Shown here: positions 5,346 to 12,474 of the stretch, in pieces
Numbering within the stretch: the first letter of the stretch is position 1
Layout of the letters: every line of letters begins with the position of its first letter
From: Streptomyces flaveolus
Lineage (GTDB): Bacteria > Actinomycetota > Actinomycetes > Streptomycetales > Streptomycetaceae
Assembly (NCBI RefSeq): GCF_000716535.1
Contig: NZ_JNWV01000080.1
Span: 1 to 13,870 of the forward strand
Length of the DNA: 13,870 nt
Direction of reading: 5' to 3'
The notes under the pieces: generated by a model
Database searches by the model: none
Seen by the model: the letters and a program-made list of their open reading frames with translations, nothing else
What the model was told of the DNA's origin: nothing
Translations under genes and position numbers: made by a program

Positions 5346-7148
5346 TCAGCTGGTCGTCAGGGCGGTGTCGTCCACGACGAAGCTGGTCTGGAGGGAGGTG
5401 TCCTCCACACCGCTGAACTTCAGGGTGACCGTCTGGCCCGCGAAGGCGGACAGGTCGAAGGTCTTCAGCGAATACCCGGTGGCGGCGTTGACGTTCGAGT
5501 ACGTCGCCAGAGTGGTCGTGTTGGCGGACACCGTCAGCTTGTCGTACGCGGTGGTGCCGGTCTCGGCGGTGTCGGTGTGCAGGTAGAAGGAGAAGCTGGC
5601 GTGGCAGCCGGCCGGGATGGTCACCGACTGGGTCACGGTGTCGGTGTGGCTGGTGCCGTACCCGTCGAGCCAGGCCTTGTACGAGCCGCCGTGCGCGGCC
5701 TCACCGGTGTCGTTGGTGATGACGCCGGTGGTTGCGGTCCAGACGGTGTTGCCCGACTCGAAGCCCGCGTTACCGAGCAGCTGCGCGGGGGTGCAGGTGC
5801 CGCCGCCACTGGTACCGGCGGTGAAGGCCGCGGTGCCGTTGGGGGTGCCCCAGCCGGTCGGGCCGTCGTAGCCGGTGCGGGCGGTGCAGAAGTACGAGGT
5901 GGAGCAGGAGCCGTTGTTGCCCGTGGTCACGTCGTACAGGTTGGCGGTGTGGCTGTAGGGGTACTTCGCCGGGTAGTCGGTCGCGCCCGGGGTGCCCGCG
6001 AGGGCGTAGACGCCGGCGATGAGCGGGGCGGAGGCGCTGGTGCCGCCGTAGACCGCCCAGCCGGAGCCGCCGAAGGTGTCGTAGACCGCGACGCCGGTGG
6101 CCGGGTCGGCGACGGCGGAGACGTCGGCCTCCATACGCTTGGCGCAGCCGGTGTCCGTCTGCCAGGCCGGCTTCGGATCGTAGGCGGAGCAGCCGGAGCC
6201 TGTGCCCTCCGTGGCGTTGGTGTGCCAGACGGACTCGGTCCAGCCGCGGGAGTTGGCGGCGGTGGTGAGCGCGGTACCGCCGACGGCGGTCACGTACTGG
6301 GAGGTCGCCGGGTATTCGGCACCGTAGGCGGAGTCACCGGCGGAGACGGTGATCGCGACGCCCGGGTGCTTGAAGTACTGAGTGTCCTCGGTGGTCTGGC
6401 CGGAGGACTCCGAGCCGCCCCAGCTGTTGGACACGAACTTGGCACCGAGTGCGACGGCCTCGTTCTCGGCTATGCCGAGGTCGGTGTCGTTGGCGGAGTT
6501 GGCCTCGACCAGGATGATGTTGCAGTTCGGGCAGGCCGCGCTGACCATGTCGAGGTCGAGGGCCTCCTCGCCGGCCCAACCGGTGTCGTTGGCGGGCAGC
6601 GAGGTGGTCGAGCCGGTCTGGCTGACCTGCTTGAAGCAGCCGTTGGCCTTGGTACAGGAGGACAGGCCGTAGGTGGAGCGGTAAGTGTTCAGGTCCGCTT
6701 CGGCGTTGGGGTCGTTGTAGGCGTCGACGATGGCGACCGTCATGCCGCTGCCGCCGGTGGAGGGCAGGTTGTAGGCGCTGTGCAGGTTGGCCGGGGAGAG
6801 GCCGGAGGGGGTGGCGGCGGCGAGCTCGGTGGCCAGTCGCTGCTTGATGTCGGTGCGGCGCTGGGCGAAGCAGGACGCGTGGCCCGGCTCTGCGGTGGCA
6901 CACAGGTGAGTCGTTGGGACCTTCTGACCGGCCTTGCCGGTGGAGCGGAAGGTCTGCCGTTCGGGGGCGGTCAGGGCCTTGGCGTTCTGAGCGGCCCGGG
7001 TGACGTGGGCCGTGGTGGCGGTGCCGGACTGGGCCCCGGCGGTCGGCGCCGCGGCGAGGCCGGCGACGGCGAGGGCGAGGGAGGGGAGGGCGATGGACAG
7101 GAGTCTTCGCAGACTGCGCCTGCGCCGGCTGGGTCGGGACTCACGCAT
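5346..7148 (-). CDS. Secreted S53 (sedolisin) family serine-carboxyl protease
   Basis: This 600-residue precursor cleaves proteins outside the cell by the Ser-Glu-Asp mechanism of sedolisins. ATG 7148 is preceded by GGAGG (7158-7162) at 9 nt. Residues 1-40 are a signal peptide: an Arg-rich n-region (MRESRPSRRRRSLRRLL), a hydrophobic core and APTAGAQ before cleavage. A pro-region follows to about residue 115. The catalytic domain has GEEALDLD with E194 and D198, AGDS with D272 (likely oxyanion Asp) and GGTSASAP with nucleophile S371. Calcium-site-like segments DVTTGNNG and GYDGPTGWGTPNG lie at about 406-438. After a Gly-rich linker, residues about 451-600 form a beta-sandwich-like C-terminal domain with paired cysteines, probably for substrate or surface binding. 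The gene is monocistronic with its own hairpin at 5293-5326. Family identification is firm; the target substrate is unknown. Confidence 0.95.
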   Translation of the reverse strand: MRESRPSRRRRSLRRLLSIALPSLALAVAGLAAAPTAGAQSGTATTAHVTRAAQNAKALTAPERQTFRSTGKAGQKVPTTHLCATAEPGHASCFAQRRTDIKQRLATELAAATPSGLSPANLHSAYNLPSTGGSGMTVAIVDAYNDPNAEADLNTYRSTYGLSSCTKANGCFKQVSQTGSTTSLPANDTGWAGEEALDLDMVSAACPNCNIILVEANSANDTDLGIAENEAVALGAKFVSNSWGGSESSGQTTEDTQYFKHPGVAITVSAGDSAYGAEYPATSQYVTAVGGTALTTAANSRGWTESVWHTNATEGTGSGCSAYDPKPAWQTDTGCAKRMEADVSAVADPATGVAVYDTFGGSGWAVYGGTSASAPLIAGVYALAGTPGATDYPAKYPYSHTANLYDVTTGNNGSCSTSYFCTARTGYDGPTGWGTPNGTAAFTAGTSGGGTCTPAQLLGNAGFESGNTVWTATTGVITNDTGEAAHGGSYKAWLDGYGTSHTDTVTQSVTIPAGCHASFSFYLHTDTAETGTTAYDKLTVSANTTTLATYSNVNAATGYSLKTFDLSAFAGQTVTLKFSGVEDTSLQTSFVVDDTALTTS

Positions 7149-7231
7149 GGGGTACTGCCTCCGTGGGGAAGTGGGGTTGGGTACGGAGTGGGGCAGGCCC
7201 GTGACGCGCGTAGCGGCGGCGACCGCGCAGT

Positions 7232-7250
7232 CATGAGCATGACACTCATG
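7232..7250. promoter_or_regulatory. Palindrome upstream of the protease gene
   Basis: CATGAG-CATGACA-CTCATG is a 6-bp inverted repeat with a 7-bp centre, 84 bp upstream of the protease start. CATGACA recurs at 7276-7282. Both are in the 5' region of the minus-strand protease gene and could be a regulator site; this is inference only. Confidence 0.35.
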
Positions 7251-7343
7251 GGTTGGGGAGAGCTGGTGATGGTGACATGACAGTGTGCGCGAGGAACGTA
7301 GCTCCGGCGCGGACGTGTTCGGCAGTACCGGAGGGAATTCTTT

Positions 7344-7385
7344 GCCCCTCCATAGGATGTGGTTGGCCCCCTCATAGGAGGGGGC
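7344..7385. promoter_or_regulatory. Tandem motif and hairpin upstream of the protease gene
   Basis: On the minus strand the motif TCCTATGAGGGGG (7379-7367) is followed by TCCTATGGAGGGG (7357-7345), start to start 22 bp, about two helical turns. The distal copy also forms an 8-bp inverted repeat, GCCCCCTC-ATAG-GAGGGGGC (7366-7385). The arrangement resembles a paired operator or activator site for the protease promoter about 200 bp from its start codon. The alternative is chance similarity in G-rich DNA. Confidence 0.4.
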
Positions 7386-7478
7386 TGACACGTCCTTGAT
7401 CCACACGGGGCGACGACGCCCCTTGGCCCGGACGAGCGGGGCCCGGAAGCCCCGGCGCCGGCCAGATCAGGGCACCGT

Positions 7479-7571
7479 GAGTGGAGCCGACAGTCGTACA
7501 CCGCGGACAACAAGGTCCACCGTCGCACGACCGGCACCAAGGACTACCACCACCCGCTCGGCGGCGACCTA
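7479..7571 (+). pseudogene. Fragment of an XRE-type regulator (MmyB-like ligand-binding domain)
   Basis: The frame EWSRQSYTADNK, VHRRTTGTKDYHHPLGGDL ends exactly at the left edge of the IS element. It resembles the conserved block of the MmyB-like domain found at the C-terminus of many Streptomyces XRE-family regulators (consensus roughly W..H.V....TGTK..HHP.VGDL.L.YE). No helix-turn-helix or start codon precedes it, and the sequence right of the IS does not continue the domain, so only about 31 codons remain. Family assignment is moderate because the fragment is short. Confidence 0.5.
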
Positions 7572-7595
7572 AAGGGTGTTGCAGAAGGCTTGGTG
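7572..7595 (+). repeat. Left terminal inverted repeat of the IS5-family element
   Basis: 24 bp, starting AAGGGTGTTGC. It pairs with 8417-8440 with two mismatches (positions 12 and 20 of the repeat). Confidence 0.88.
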
Positions 7596-7612
7596 GCGGG
7601 CATTTTGCCTGT

Positions 7613-8383
7613 ATGGGTGGGGTGTTGAGGGCTGAGCCGGTGTGGGTGGTGACGTTCACCGGGTTGCGGATGGGGCGGTTCGAGAAGCTGCTTCGGGTGG
7701 TGCGGGAGCGGGGCGGTAACGGCCCAGGTGGTGGTCGGCCGTGGTGCCTTCCGCTGGCCGAGCGGGTGCTGCTGGTGGCCGTGTATTACCGCACGAACTT
7801 CACCATGCGGCAGCTCGCACCGCTCTTCGGCTGCTCACCGGCCACCGTCTGCCGGGTCATCCAGCGTCTGCGGCCGTTGCTTGCACTGGAGCCGGCGCCC
7901 AGGCCGGTGGCGGGCGTGGAACGGTTATGGATCGTGGACGGCACCCTGATCCCGGTCCGTGACCGAACGGTCGGCGCCTCCTCGCGCAACTACCGGTTCT
8001 CCGCGAACGTGCAGGTCATCATCGATGCCGACACCCGCCTGGTAGTGGCATCCGCCCGGCCGGCACCCGGTAACAAGGCGGACGCGCATGTCTGGCGGGA
8101 GTCCGACCTGCCCGCCCTCGCGGCAGGCACGATGGTGATCGCGGACGGTGCTTACCTGGGCACCGGCCTGATCGTCCCGCACCGCAGACGAGCAGGGCGC
8201 CTCCTCCGGCGCGGCCAGGAGGAGGACAACGCCGAACACCGGCGCGTGCGAGCCCGCGTCGAGCACACCTTTGCCCGGATGAAGAACTGGAAGTGCCTCC
8301 GCGACTGCCGCCAAAGGGGCGACGGCCTCCATCACGCCGTCCAGGCCGTCGCCACCATGCACAACCTCGCCAAGGCAGGGTGA
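7613..8383 (+). CDS. IS5-family transposase
   Basis: The 256-aa protein carries an N-terminal helix-turn-helix (MRQLAPLFGCSPATVCRVIQ, about 65-84) and a DDE_Tnp_4-type catalytic domain: D109 in LWIVDGTLIPV, D178 in MVIADGAYLG and E217 in RARVEHTFARMKNWKCL. The length fits the family and no frame break is present. It cuts and rejoins the IS ends that flank it. ATG 7613 lies 41 bp inside the left end; there is no strong RBS, which is common for IS genes and limits expression. The frame is open further left, through the IS end, but that part is host sequence. Leucine 105 is a TTA codon (7925-7927), so efficient translation would need the bldA tRNA in Streptomyces. Whether it is active cannot be told. 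Confidence 0.92.
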   Translation: MGGVLRAEPVWVVTFTGLRMGRFEKLLRVVRERGGNGPGGGRPWCLPLAERVLLVAVYYRTNFTMRQLAPLFGCSPATVCRVIQRLRPLLALEPAPRPVAGVERLWIVDGTLIPVRDRTVGASSRNYRFSANVQVIIDADTRLVVASARPAPGNKADAHVWRESDLPALAAGTMVIADGAYLGTGLIVPHRRRAGRLLRRGQEEDNAEHRRVRARVEHTFARMKNWKCLRDCRQRGDGLHHAVQAVATMHNLAKAG

Positions 8384-8416
8384 AACAGCAGGTCGGCCAT
8401 CACCCAGCGACGCCGG

Positions 8417-8440
8417 CACCGAGCCTTCCGCAACACCCTT
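8417..8440 (-). repeat. Right terminal inverted repeat of the IS5-family element
   Basis: 24 bp ending in GCAACACCCTT and complementary to 7572-7595 with two mismatches. The adjoining TAG places the target TA at 8441-8442. Confidence 0.88.
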
Positions 8441-8442
8441 TA

Positions 8443-8540
8443 GCGCGTGTCTCTTTGGTCGGTAAGCCAGTTGATCGGATGCGCCTGTCCGGTCAGTGAT
8501 CAATGATGCGATGTGGGACCGGATCGAGCCGTCGATGCCG
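8443..8540 (+). mobile_element. End and first codons of a second IS5-like transposase
   Basis: From GTG 8496 the frame reads VINDAMWDRIEPSMP, the signature N-terminus of many IS5-family transposases (...DAxWxxIEPLLP). The 50 bp before it (GCGCGTGTCTCTTTGGTCGG...) would be the IS left end. Homology stops at 8540, where the next base already belongs to the I36 inhibitor gene on the opposite strand. So only one end of the element survives. The motif is short, hence moderate confidence. Confidence 0.55.
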
Positions 8541-8780
8541 GCCGAAGTAGTTGTCCTTCTGGTAGACGCGTGCGGCGCGGCTGCTGTTGTTGATGATGGA
8601 GCTGCCCTTGCCGCGGATGTAGTCGGGCAGGTGTCGCACCGACCCGTCGACGGCGCGTTTGACGTAGGGCTGGCCGTTGAAGTTGATGTCGGAATAGATG
8701 CAGACGAACCCGCGGGGGCACGCGATCTGGTCTCGGGCCACGGCGGGTGCGCCCGCGGTGGGTGTGGCGTGGGCGGGTAC
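8493..8780 (-). pseudogene. Peptidase inhibitor I36-family protein, truncated at both ends
   Basis: The minus-strand frame reads VPAHATPTAGAPAVARDQIA, CPRGFVCIYSDINFNGQPYV, DGSVRHLPDYIRGKGSSIIN, NSSRAARVYQKDNYFGR. This is a secreted inhibitor I36-like domain with the paired Cys motif CPxGxVCIYSD and a beta-gamma-crystallin-like fold; relatives inhibit metalloproteases outside the cell. AHA marks the end of a signal peptide, but upstream of 8780 the frame turns into Gly/Pro/Arg-rich sequence with no start codon or hydrophobic core, so the export signal is gone. At 8541 the gene meets the IS5-like fragment, and the last residues (HRRLDPVPHRIIDH, stop 8493-8495) are read from IS sequence, losing the C-terminal strands and cysteines. 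GTG 8741 could start an 82-aa product, but without a signal peptide it could not act outside the cell. Confidence 0.75.
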
Positions 8781-8787
8781 AGTCCAC

Positions 8788-8806
8788 GGCCGCCCGGAAG
8801 GCGGCC
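8788..8806. repeat. Small perfect hairpin at the 5' break of the I36 remnant
   Basis: GGCCGCC (8788-8794), loop CGGAA, GGCGGCC (8800-8806). It has the form of a Streptomyces terminator, but sits just where the inhibitor's signal peptide should be. It may have belonged to a neighbouring gene now lost. Confidence 0.4.
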
Positions 8807-9221
8807 GGCCGGGACTGAACGGGTGAGCGGACCGCGCTGAAGTTCGGCTGGCAGTCGGGCGGCATCGGCTACCGTGTCGCGCTCACCCGCACCGGTAGTG
8901 TCCGGGCGCGCCGGCTGTGCCCGGGCCGGCCGCGGGCATCACCCGGCCGTCTCCGCCCGGCCATCCGGATTGGTCCTCGCCTTCCCGGGCGCGGAGAGGT
9001 CGCTGCTGCTCGGCACCGGCTGCCGTCCCTCCACGTGAACTTCGGTATGAACAAGCCGTTGGTGTAGAGCGCGACGTTGGCCGCCCCGGCCCGCGAGGTG
9101 CCCGCGCGCGAGTCTGTAGCCGCAGCACGGGCGGACGGCCCGGTCCGATGGCGGGTCGACGGGCCGGGCGCCTGTTCGCGGTGGTGCTTTCGCCGGGGTG
9201 CCTCCGCGAAGGCGGCCTCAC
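8807..9221. other. Long gene-poor stretch before the siderophore operon
   Basis: About 415 bp with several open frames on both strands but no RBS-supported gene or recognisable domain. A plus-strand frame closing at 9067 (LKFGWQSGGIGYRVALTRTG near its start) and a minus-strand frame (NVALYTNGLFIPKFTWRDGS) have patches of natural-looking sequence; I cannot assign either. Probably decayed coding DNA. Confidence 0.4.
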
Positions 9222-9250
9222 TTGTGTGTCGCACACAGACATCGCATAAG
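9222..9250 (+). promoter_or_regulatory. Likely promoter of the siderophore uptake operon
   Basis: TTGTGT (9222-9227) and CATAAG (9245-9250) with a 17-bp spacer give a plausible -35/-10 pair. The -10 overlaps the iron box, so repressor binding would block RNA polymerase. A TGTGTG-TCG-CACACA inverted repeat (9223-9237) overlaps the -35. Confidence 0.5.
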
Positions 9251-9265
9251 GTAAGCCTCGCCTAA
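9247..9265. promoter_or_regulatory. Iron box (DtxR-family DmdR/IdeR operator)
   Basis: TAAGGTAAGCCTCGCCTAA matches the 19-bp actinobacterial iron-box consensus TTAGGTTAGGCTAACCTAA at 14 positions, including the key TAGG/CCTAA-type half-sites. It lies 36 bp upstream of the lipoprotein start. DmdR/IdeR with Fe(II) binds such sites and represses iron-uptake genes, so the operon should be induced by iron starvation. Confidence 0.82.
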
Positions 9266-9300
9266 CTATTGAAATGTTGACCACAGCGAGGAGCTGTCCC

Positions 9301-10359
9301 ATGTCACTTCGGCGCCGCGGCCCCGCCGCCGTCGCTCTCGCCTTCGCCGCCGCCCTCTCTCTCGCGGCGTGCGGCAGCGACTCCTCCATGGACGGCAAGG
9401 GCAGCAGCACCTCCGCCCAGGCCGGTTCGGGGGCGAAGGACTCCAAGTCGGTCGCGAAGGGCGGCAAAGACTTCGCCGACGCCGCCGCGAAGACCGCCGC
9501 ACTCGGCACGGACGCGAAGCTGGGACAGTGGCCGCGGACCATCAGGCAGGCCATGGGCGACACGGTGATCAAGGCGCAGCCCAAGCGTGTCGTCGTGCTG
9601 GACGTCGGCGAGCTCGACAACGTCGTCTCCCTCGGCATCAAGCCTGTCGGCCTGGCCACCACCGAGGGCTCCCCCGAGCTGCCGTCGTACCTGAAGAAGG
9701 ACGCGGGTTCGCCGAAGAGCGTCGGCACCATCAACAGCCTCAACCTGGAGGCGATCGCGGCCCTCAAGCCCGACCTGATCCTGGGCAGCCAGCTGCGCGC
9801 CGCTGCCCAGTACGACGAGCTGTCGAAGATTGCCCCGACCGTGTTCTCGATCCGCCCCGGCTTCACCTGGAAGCAGAACTACCTGCTGAACGCCGCCGCG
9901 CTCGACAAGACCGCCGAGGCCAAGGCCAAGCTCGCCGCGTACGAGACCCGGGCGAAGGAGCTCGGCACGAAGCTCGGCGCGGACAAGCCGACGGTATCGA
10001 TGGTCCGCTACATGCCCGATGGGGTCATCCGCCTGTACGGCAACGACTCGTTCATCGGCACGATCCTGAAGGACGTCGGCATCCCGCGCCCGAAGAACCA
10101 GGACATCGAGGATCTGGCCGCCGAGATCAGCGCCGAGAACATCGACCAGGCCGACGCCGACTGGATCTTCACCGGTGTCTACGGCGACCCCAAGGCCACC
10201 GACAAGTCCAAGGCCCAGGGCAACCCGCTGTGGAAGAACCTGAAGGCGGTCAAGGACGGCCACGCCCGTGACGTGCCGGACGAGACCTGGTACCTGGGCC
10301 TCGGCGTCACTGCGGCCGACTCGGTTCTCGACGACCTGCAGAAATACCTCAAGGCCTGA
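9301..10359 (+). CDS. Ferric-siderophore ABC transporter, substrate-binding lipoprotein
   Basis: The 352-aa protein captures a ferric siderophore at the cell surface and passes it to the permease pair encoded next. ATG 9301 is preceded by GAGGAG (9288-9293); the upstream in-frame ATG 9274 lacks an RBS. A lipoprotein signal peptide ends in the lipobox LAAC with Cys24, followed by a Ser/Gly/Lys-rich tether to about residue 70. The FecB/BtuF-type periplasmic-binding fold (PF01497) follows: PKRVVVLDVGELDNVVSLGI with E104, a candidate contact for the permease, then LEAIAALKPDLILGSQ, the long connecting helix, and ADWIFTGVYGD and WYLGLGVTAADSVLDDLQKY at the C-terminus. The length and layout fit Streptomyces iron-siderophore binding proteins. 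First gene of the operon, under the iron box. The particular siderophore cannot be told. Confidence 0.94.
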   Translation: MSLRRRGPAAVALAFAAALSLAACGSDSSMDGKGSSTSAQAGSGAKDSKSVAKGGKDFADAAAKTAALGTDAKLGQWPRTIRQAMGDTVIKAQPKRVVVLDVGELDNVVSLGIKPVGLATTEGSPELPSYLKKDAGSPKSVGTINSLNLEAIAALKPDLILGSQLRAAAQYDELSKIAPTVFSIRPGFTWKQNYLLNAAALDKTAEAKAKLAAYETRAKELGTKLGADKPTVSMVRYMPDGVIRLYGNDSFIGTILKDVGIPRPKNQDIEDLAAEISAENIDQADADWIFTGVYGDPKATDKSKAQGNPLWKNLKAVKDGHARDVPDETWYLGLGVTAADSVLDDLQKYLKA

Positions 10360-10390
10360 CGGGCCCGGCAAGAGAGAGTGAGCGCGGCGC

Positions 10391-11395
10391 ATGTCGTCAC
10401 CCACCCGTCGCCGGGCCAGCTGGCTGCTGGCCGGTGCGGCGATGCTACTGATCGCGGTTCTGCTGAGCCTCGCCGTGGGCAGCCGTCAGATCGCCCCCAC
10501 CGAGGTGATCCAGGCCCTGCTGCACGGCGGCAGCGACAACGACGCCCAGGCGGTACGGTCACTGCGGGTCCCACGGACCATCATCGGCGTGCTCGCGGGC
10601 GTCGCGCTCGCCGTCGCCGGGACGGTGATGCAAGGCATCACCCGCAACCCCATCGCCGAACCCGGCATCCTCGGCGTCAGCCAGGGCGCCTCGGTGGGTG
10701 TGGTCTGCGCCATTGCGTTCCTCGGGGTGCACACCCTGACCGGGTACGTGTGGTTCGCGTTCGCCGGCGCGGCACTGGCCGCGCTGGCGGCGTACGCGGT
10801 CGCGAGCTCCGGGCGGGGCGGGGCCTCTCCGGTCAAACTCGCCCTCGCGGGCGCCGCGATGAACGCGTTCCTCGCCTCAATCGTGTCCGGGATCTCCGCC
10901 GTTGACGCCCGCATGCTGGACGAGTTCCGGTTCTGGCAGGTCGGTTCGATCAGCGGGCGCGGCAGCGAGGTCATCGGCCAGATCTGGCCGTTCGTGCTGG
11001 CGGGCCTGGTGCTGGTCGCCGTAGTGGCCCGGGGGCTGGACGCGCTGGCGCTCGGCGACGACGCGGCCCGCGGCCTCGGTTACAAGGTCGGCTCGCTGCG
11101 GCTGCTCGGCGCGCTGGGCGCGACTGTGCTGACGGGTGCATCGGTGGCTGCGGCCGGTCCGATAGCGTTCACCGGTCTCGCCGTCCCGCATGTCGCCCGC
11201 GCGCTGGTGGGCACCCAGCACCGCTGGGTGCTGCCGCTGGCGGCGCTGCTCGGGCCGGTGATGATCCTCGGTTCCGATGTGCTCGGCCGTGTCCTCTTCC
11301 CGCCCTCGGAGGTGCCAGTGGCCGTCATGACTGCCCTGATCGGTGTGCCGTTCCTGATCGCCCTCGTGCGGAGGCGGACGGTGGTGGCCGCGTGA
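10391..11395 (+). CDS. FecCD-family siderophore permease, first subunit
   Basis: A 334-aa inner-membrane protein of the FecCD/BtuC family with about nine or ten hydrophobic helices. Diagnostic segments are [20 protein letters not shown] (about 59-78), then [20 protein letters not shown] and the C-terminal [20 protein letters not shown], which carries the coupling region that contacts the ATPase. ATG 10391 lies 31 bp after the lipoprotein stop; the leader GAGAGAGTGAGC gives only a weak RBS. The last codons overlap the start of the second permease (GTGA, 11392-11395), so the two are translationally coupled and should form the heterodimeric channel. Confidence 0.94.
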   Translation: MSSPTRRRASWLLAGAAMLLIAVLLSLAVGSRQIAPTEVIQALLHGGSDNDAQAVRSLRVPRTIIGVLAGVALAVAGTVMQGITRNPIAEPGILGVSQGASVGVVCAIAFLGVHTLTGYVWFAFAGAALAALAAYAVASSGRGGASPVKLALAGAAMNAFLASIVSGISAVDARMLDEFRFWQVGSISGRGSEVIGQIWPFVLAGLVLVAVVARGLDALALGDDAARGLGYKVGSLRLLGALGATVLTGASVAAAGPIAFTGLAVPHVARALVGTQHRWVLPLAALLGPVMILGSDVLGRVLFPPSEVPVAVMTALIGVPFLIALVRRRTVVAA

Positions 11396-12474
11396 GTGGC
11401 ACCATGTCCCCCCTCGTCCGACCGGGCCGCCGTCCGGCCGGGCACGGCGTCCTGCGCGTGGGGCGCGCCAGCTTCCTCGTACACCGGCGGGCGGTCGTCG
11501 TCGCGGCGGTGCTCACGGTCCTGCTCGGCTGCGCGGTGGTGGCGTACCTGTGTGTGGGCGAGTCGTTCGTACCGCCGTCACAGGTCGTGCGGGTGCTCCT
11601 CGGCCGGCCGAGCCCGGACGAACTGGTGGTGGGCACGCTGCGGCTGCCCCGGCTGGTGGTCGGCCTCCTCGGCGGGGCCGCCTTCGGGGTGGCGGGCGCG
11701 CTGGTGCAGACCGTGGCGCGCAATCCGCTGGCCAGCCCCGACGTCATCGGCATCACCCATGGCGCGGGCGCGGCCACGGTCGCCGCCATGAGCTTCACCG
11801 CCGTCGCCTACGACGCGCTGCCCTACGTCTCCATCGCCGGCGGCCTCGCCGCGGCCGCGCTGGTGTATGCCTTCGCCTGGCGGCGCGGACTGCACGCTTC
11901 GCGCTTCGTGCTGGTCGGCATCGGCGTGTCCGTCGCCCTCGGCTCGCTGACCCAGCTCCTGCTCACCAAGGGCGACTATCTGGCCGCCCAGCAGGCCAAG
12001 ATCTGGCTGACCGGCTCCCTCGACGGCCGTGGCTACGAGGAGGCACGGCCCCTGGCGCTGCTGATGGTCGTGGCGGTCCCGGCGGCGCTGTGGGCGGCCC
12101 GGGCGCAGCGCGGGGCGAACTTCGACGACGACACCGCGACCGCGCTCGGCGTCAGGCTGAACCGCGTCCGGCTCGGCTTGACCCTGCTCGGCGTCGTACT
12201 GACGTCGGTGGCGACCGGTGCGGTCGGCCCCGTCGACTTCGTCGCACTGCTCGCCCCACAGATCGCGCGGCGGCTGACCCACACGGCCCAGATCCCGCTG
12301 CTGTCCTCGGCGTTGACCGGTGCGCTGGTCGTCGTGGTCGCGGACCTGCTGGCCCGCCGTCTGTTCTCCCCCGTGGAACTCCCCGTCGGCGTCCTCACCG
12401 CTGCGGTGGGCGCCCCGTACCTGATGTGGCTCGTCGCCCGCAACCGCAGCCGCTCCGGAGGCAATCCGTCATGA
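11392..12474 (+). CDS. FecCD-family siderophore permease, second subunit
   Basis: A 360-aa FecCD-type membrane protein, the partner of the preceding permease. It has the family block [20 protein letters not shown] (about 83-102), then [20 protein letters not shown], and the C-terminal [20 protein letters not shown]. The N-terminus is about 25 residues longer than the first subunit and is basic (cytosolic). GTG 11392 is used because it overlaps the upstream stop by 4 bp; ATG 11404 is a possible alternative that would shorten the protein by four residues. The stop overlaps the ATPase start (ATGA, 12471-12474). No frame break is seen. Confidence 0.94.
   Translation: MSGTMSPLVRPGRRPAGHGVLRVGRASFLVHRRAVVVAAVLTVLLGCAVVAYLCVGESFVPPSQVVRVLLGRPSPDELVVGTLRLPRLVVGLLGGAAFGVAGALVQTVARNPLASPDVIGITHGAGAATVAAMSFTAVAYDALPYVSIAGGLAAAALVYAFAWRRGLHASRFVLVGIGVSVALGSLTQLLLTKGDYLAAQQAKIWLTGSLDGRGYEEARPLALLMVVAVPAALWAARAQRGANFDDDTATALGVRLNRVRLGLTLLGVVLTSVATGAVGPVDFVALLAPQIARRLTHTAQIPLLSSALTGALVVVVADLLARRLFSPVELPVGVLTAAVGAPYLMWLVARNRSRSGGNPS

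Larger units (their letters stand above)
7572..8440 (+). mobile_element. Complete IS5-family insertion sequence (869 bp)
   Basis: Near-perfect terminal inverted repeats bound the element: the left end begins AAGGGTGTTGCAGAAGGC (7572-7595) and the right end finishes GCCTTCCGCAACACCCTT (8417-8440), matching at 22 of 24 positions. TA is present directly outside both ends (7570-7571 and 8441-8442), consistent with a 2-bp target duplication as reported for some IS5 subgroups. One transposase gene with an intact catalytic triad fills the interior, so the element could still be active. The flanking sequences do not belong to one interrupted gene. Confidence 0.9.

Noticed and set aside
5130..7280. 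716-codon open frame on the plus strand
   Set aside because: It is the antisense of the S53 protease gene; composition is extremely Gly/Val/Arg-rich with no domain, as expected of a shadow in GC-rich DNA.
7407..7422. GGGGCG-ACGA-CGCCCC hairpin
   Set aside because: Six base pairs of pure G/C are expected by chance in this DNA, and no gene ends nearby.
8869..9234. Minus-strand frame with NVALYTNGLFIPKFTWRDGS
   Set aside because: A short patch looks protein-like, but the rest is Arg/Pro-rich, there is no RBS and no family I recognise; not enough to call a gene.
9274..9300. Earlier ATG for the siderophore-binding lipoprotein
   Set aside because: No RBS precedes it, it sits close to the iron box, and ATG 9301 has GAGGAG at ideal spacing and gives a normal lipoprotein signal.
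9304..10404. 366-codon open frame on the minus strand
   Set aside because: It lies entirely antisense to the siderophore-binding lipoprotein, which has RBS, lipobox and domain support.
11550..12470. N-terminal extension of the ABC ATPase frame
   Set aside because: The first 307 codons of this open frame are Arg/Gly-rich shadow sequence of the second permease; homology and the ATGA overlap place the ATPase start at 12471.
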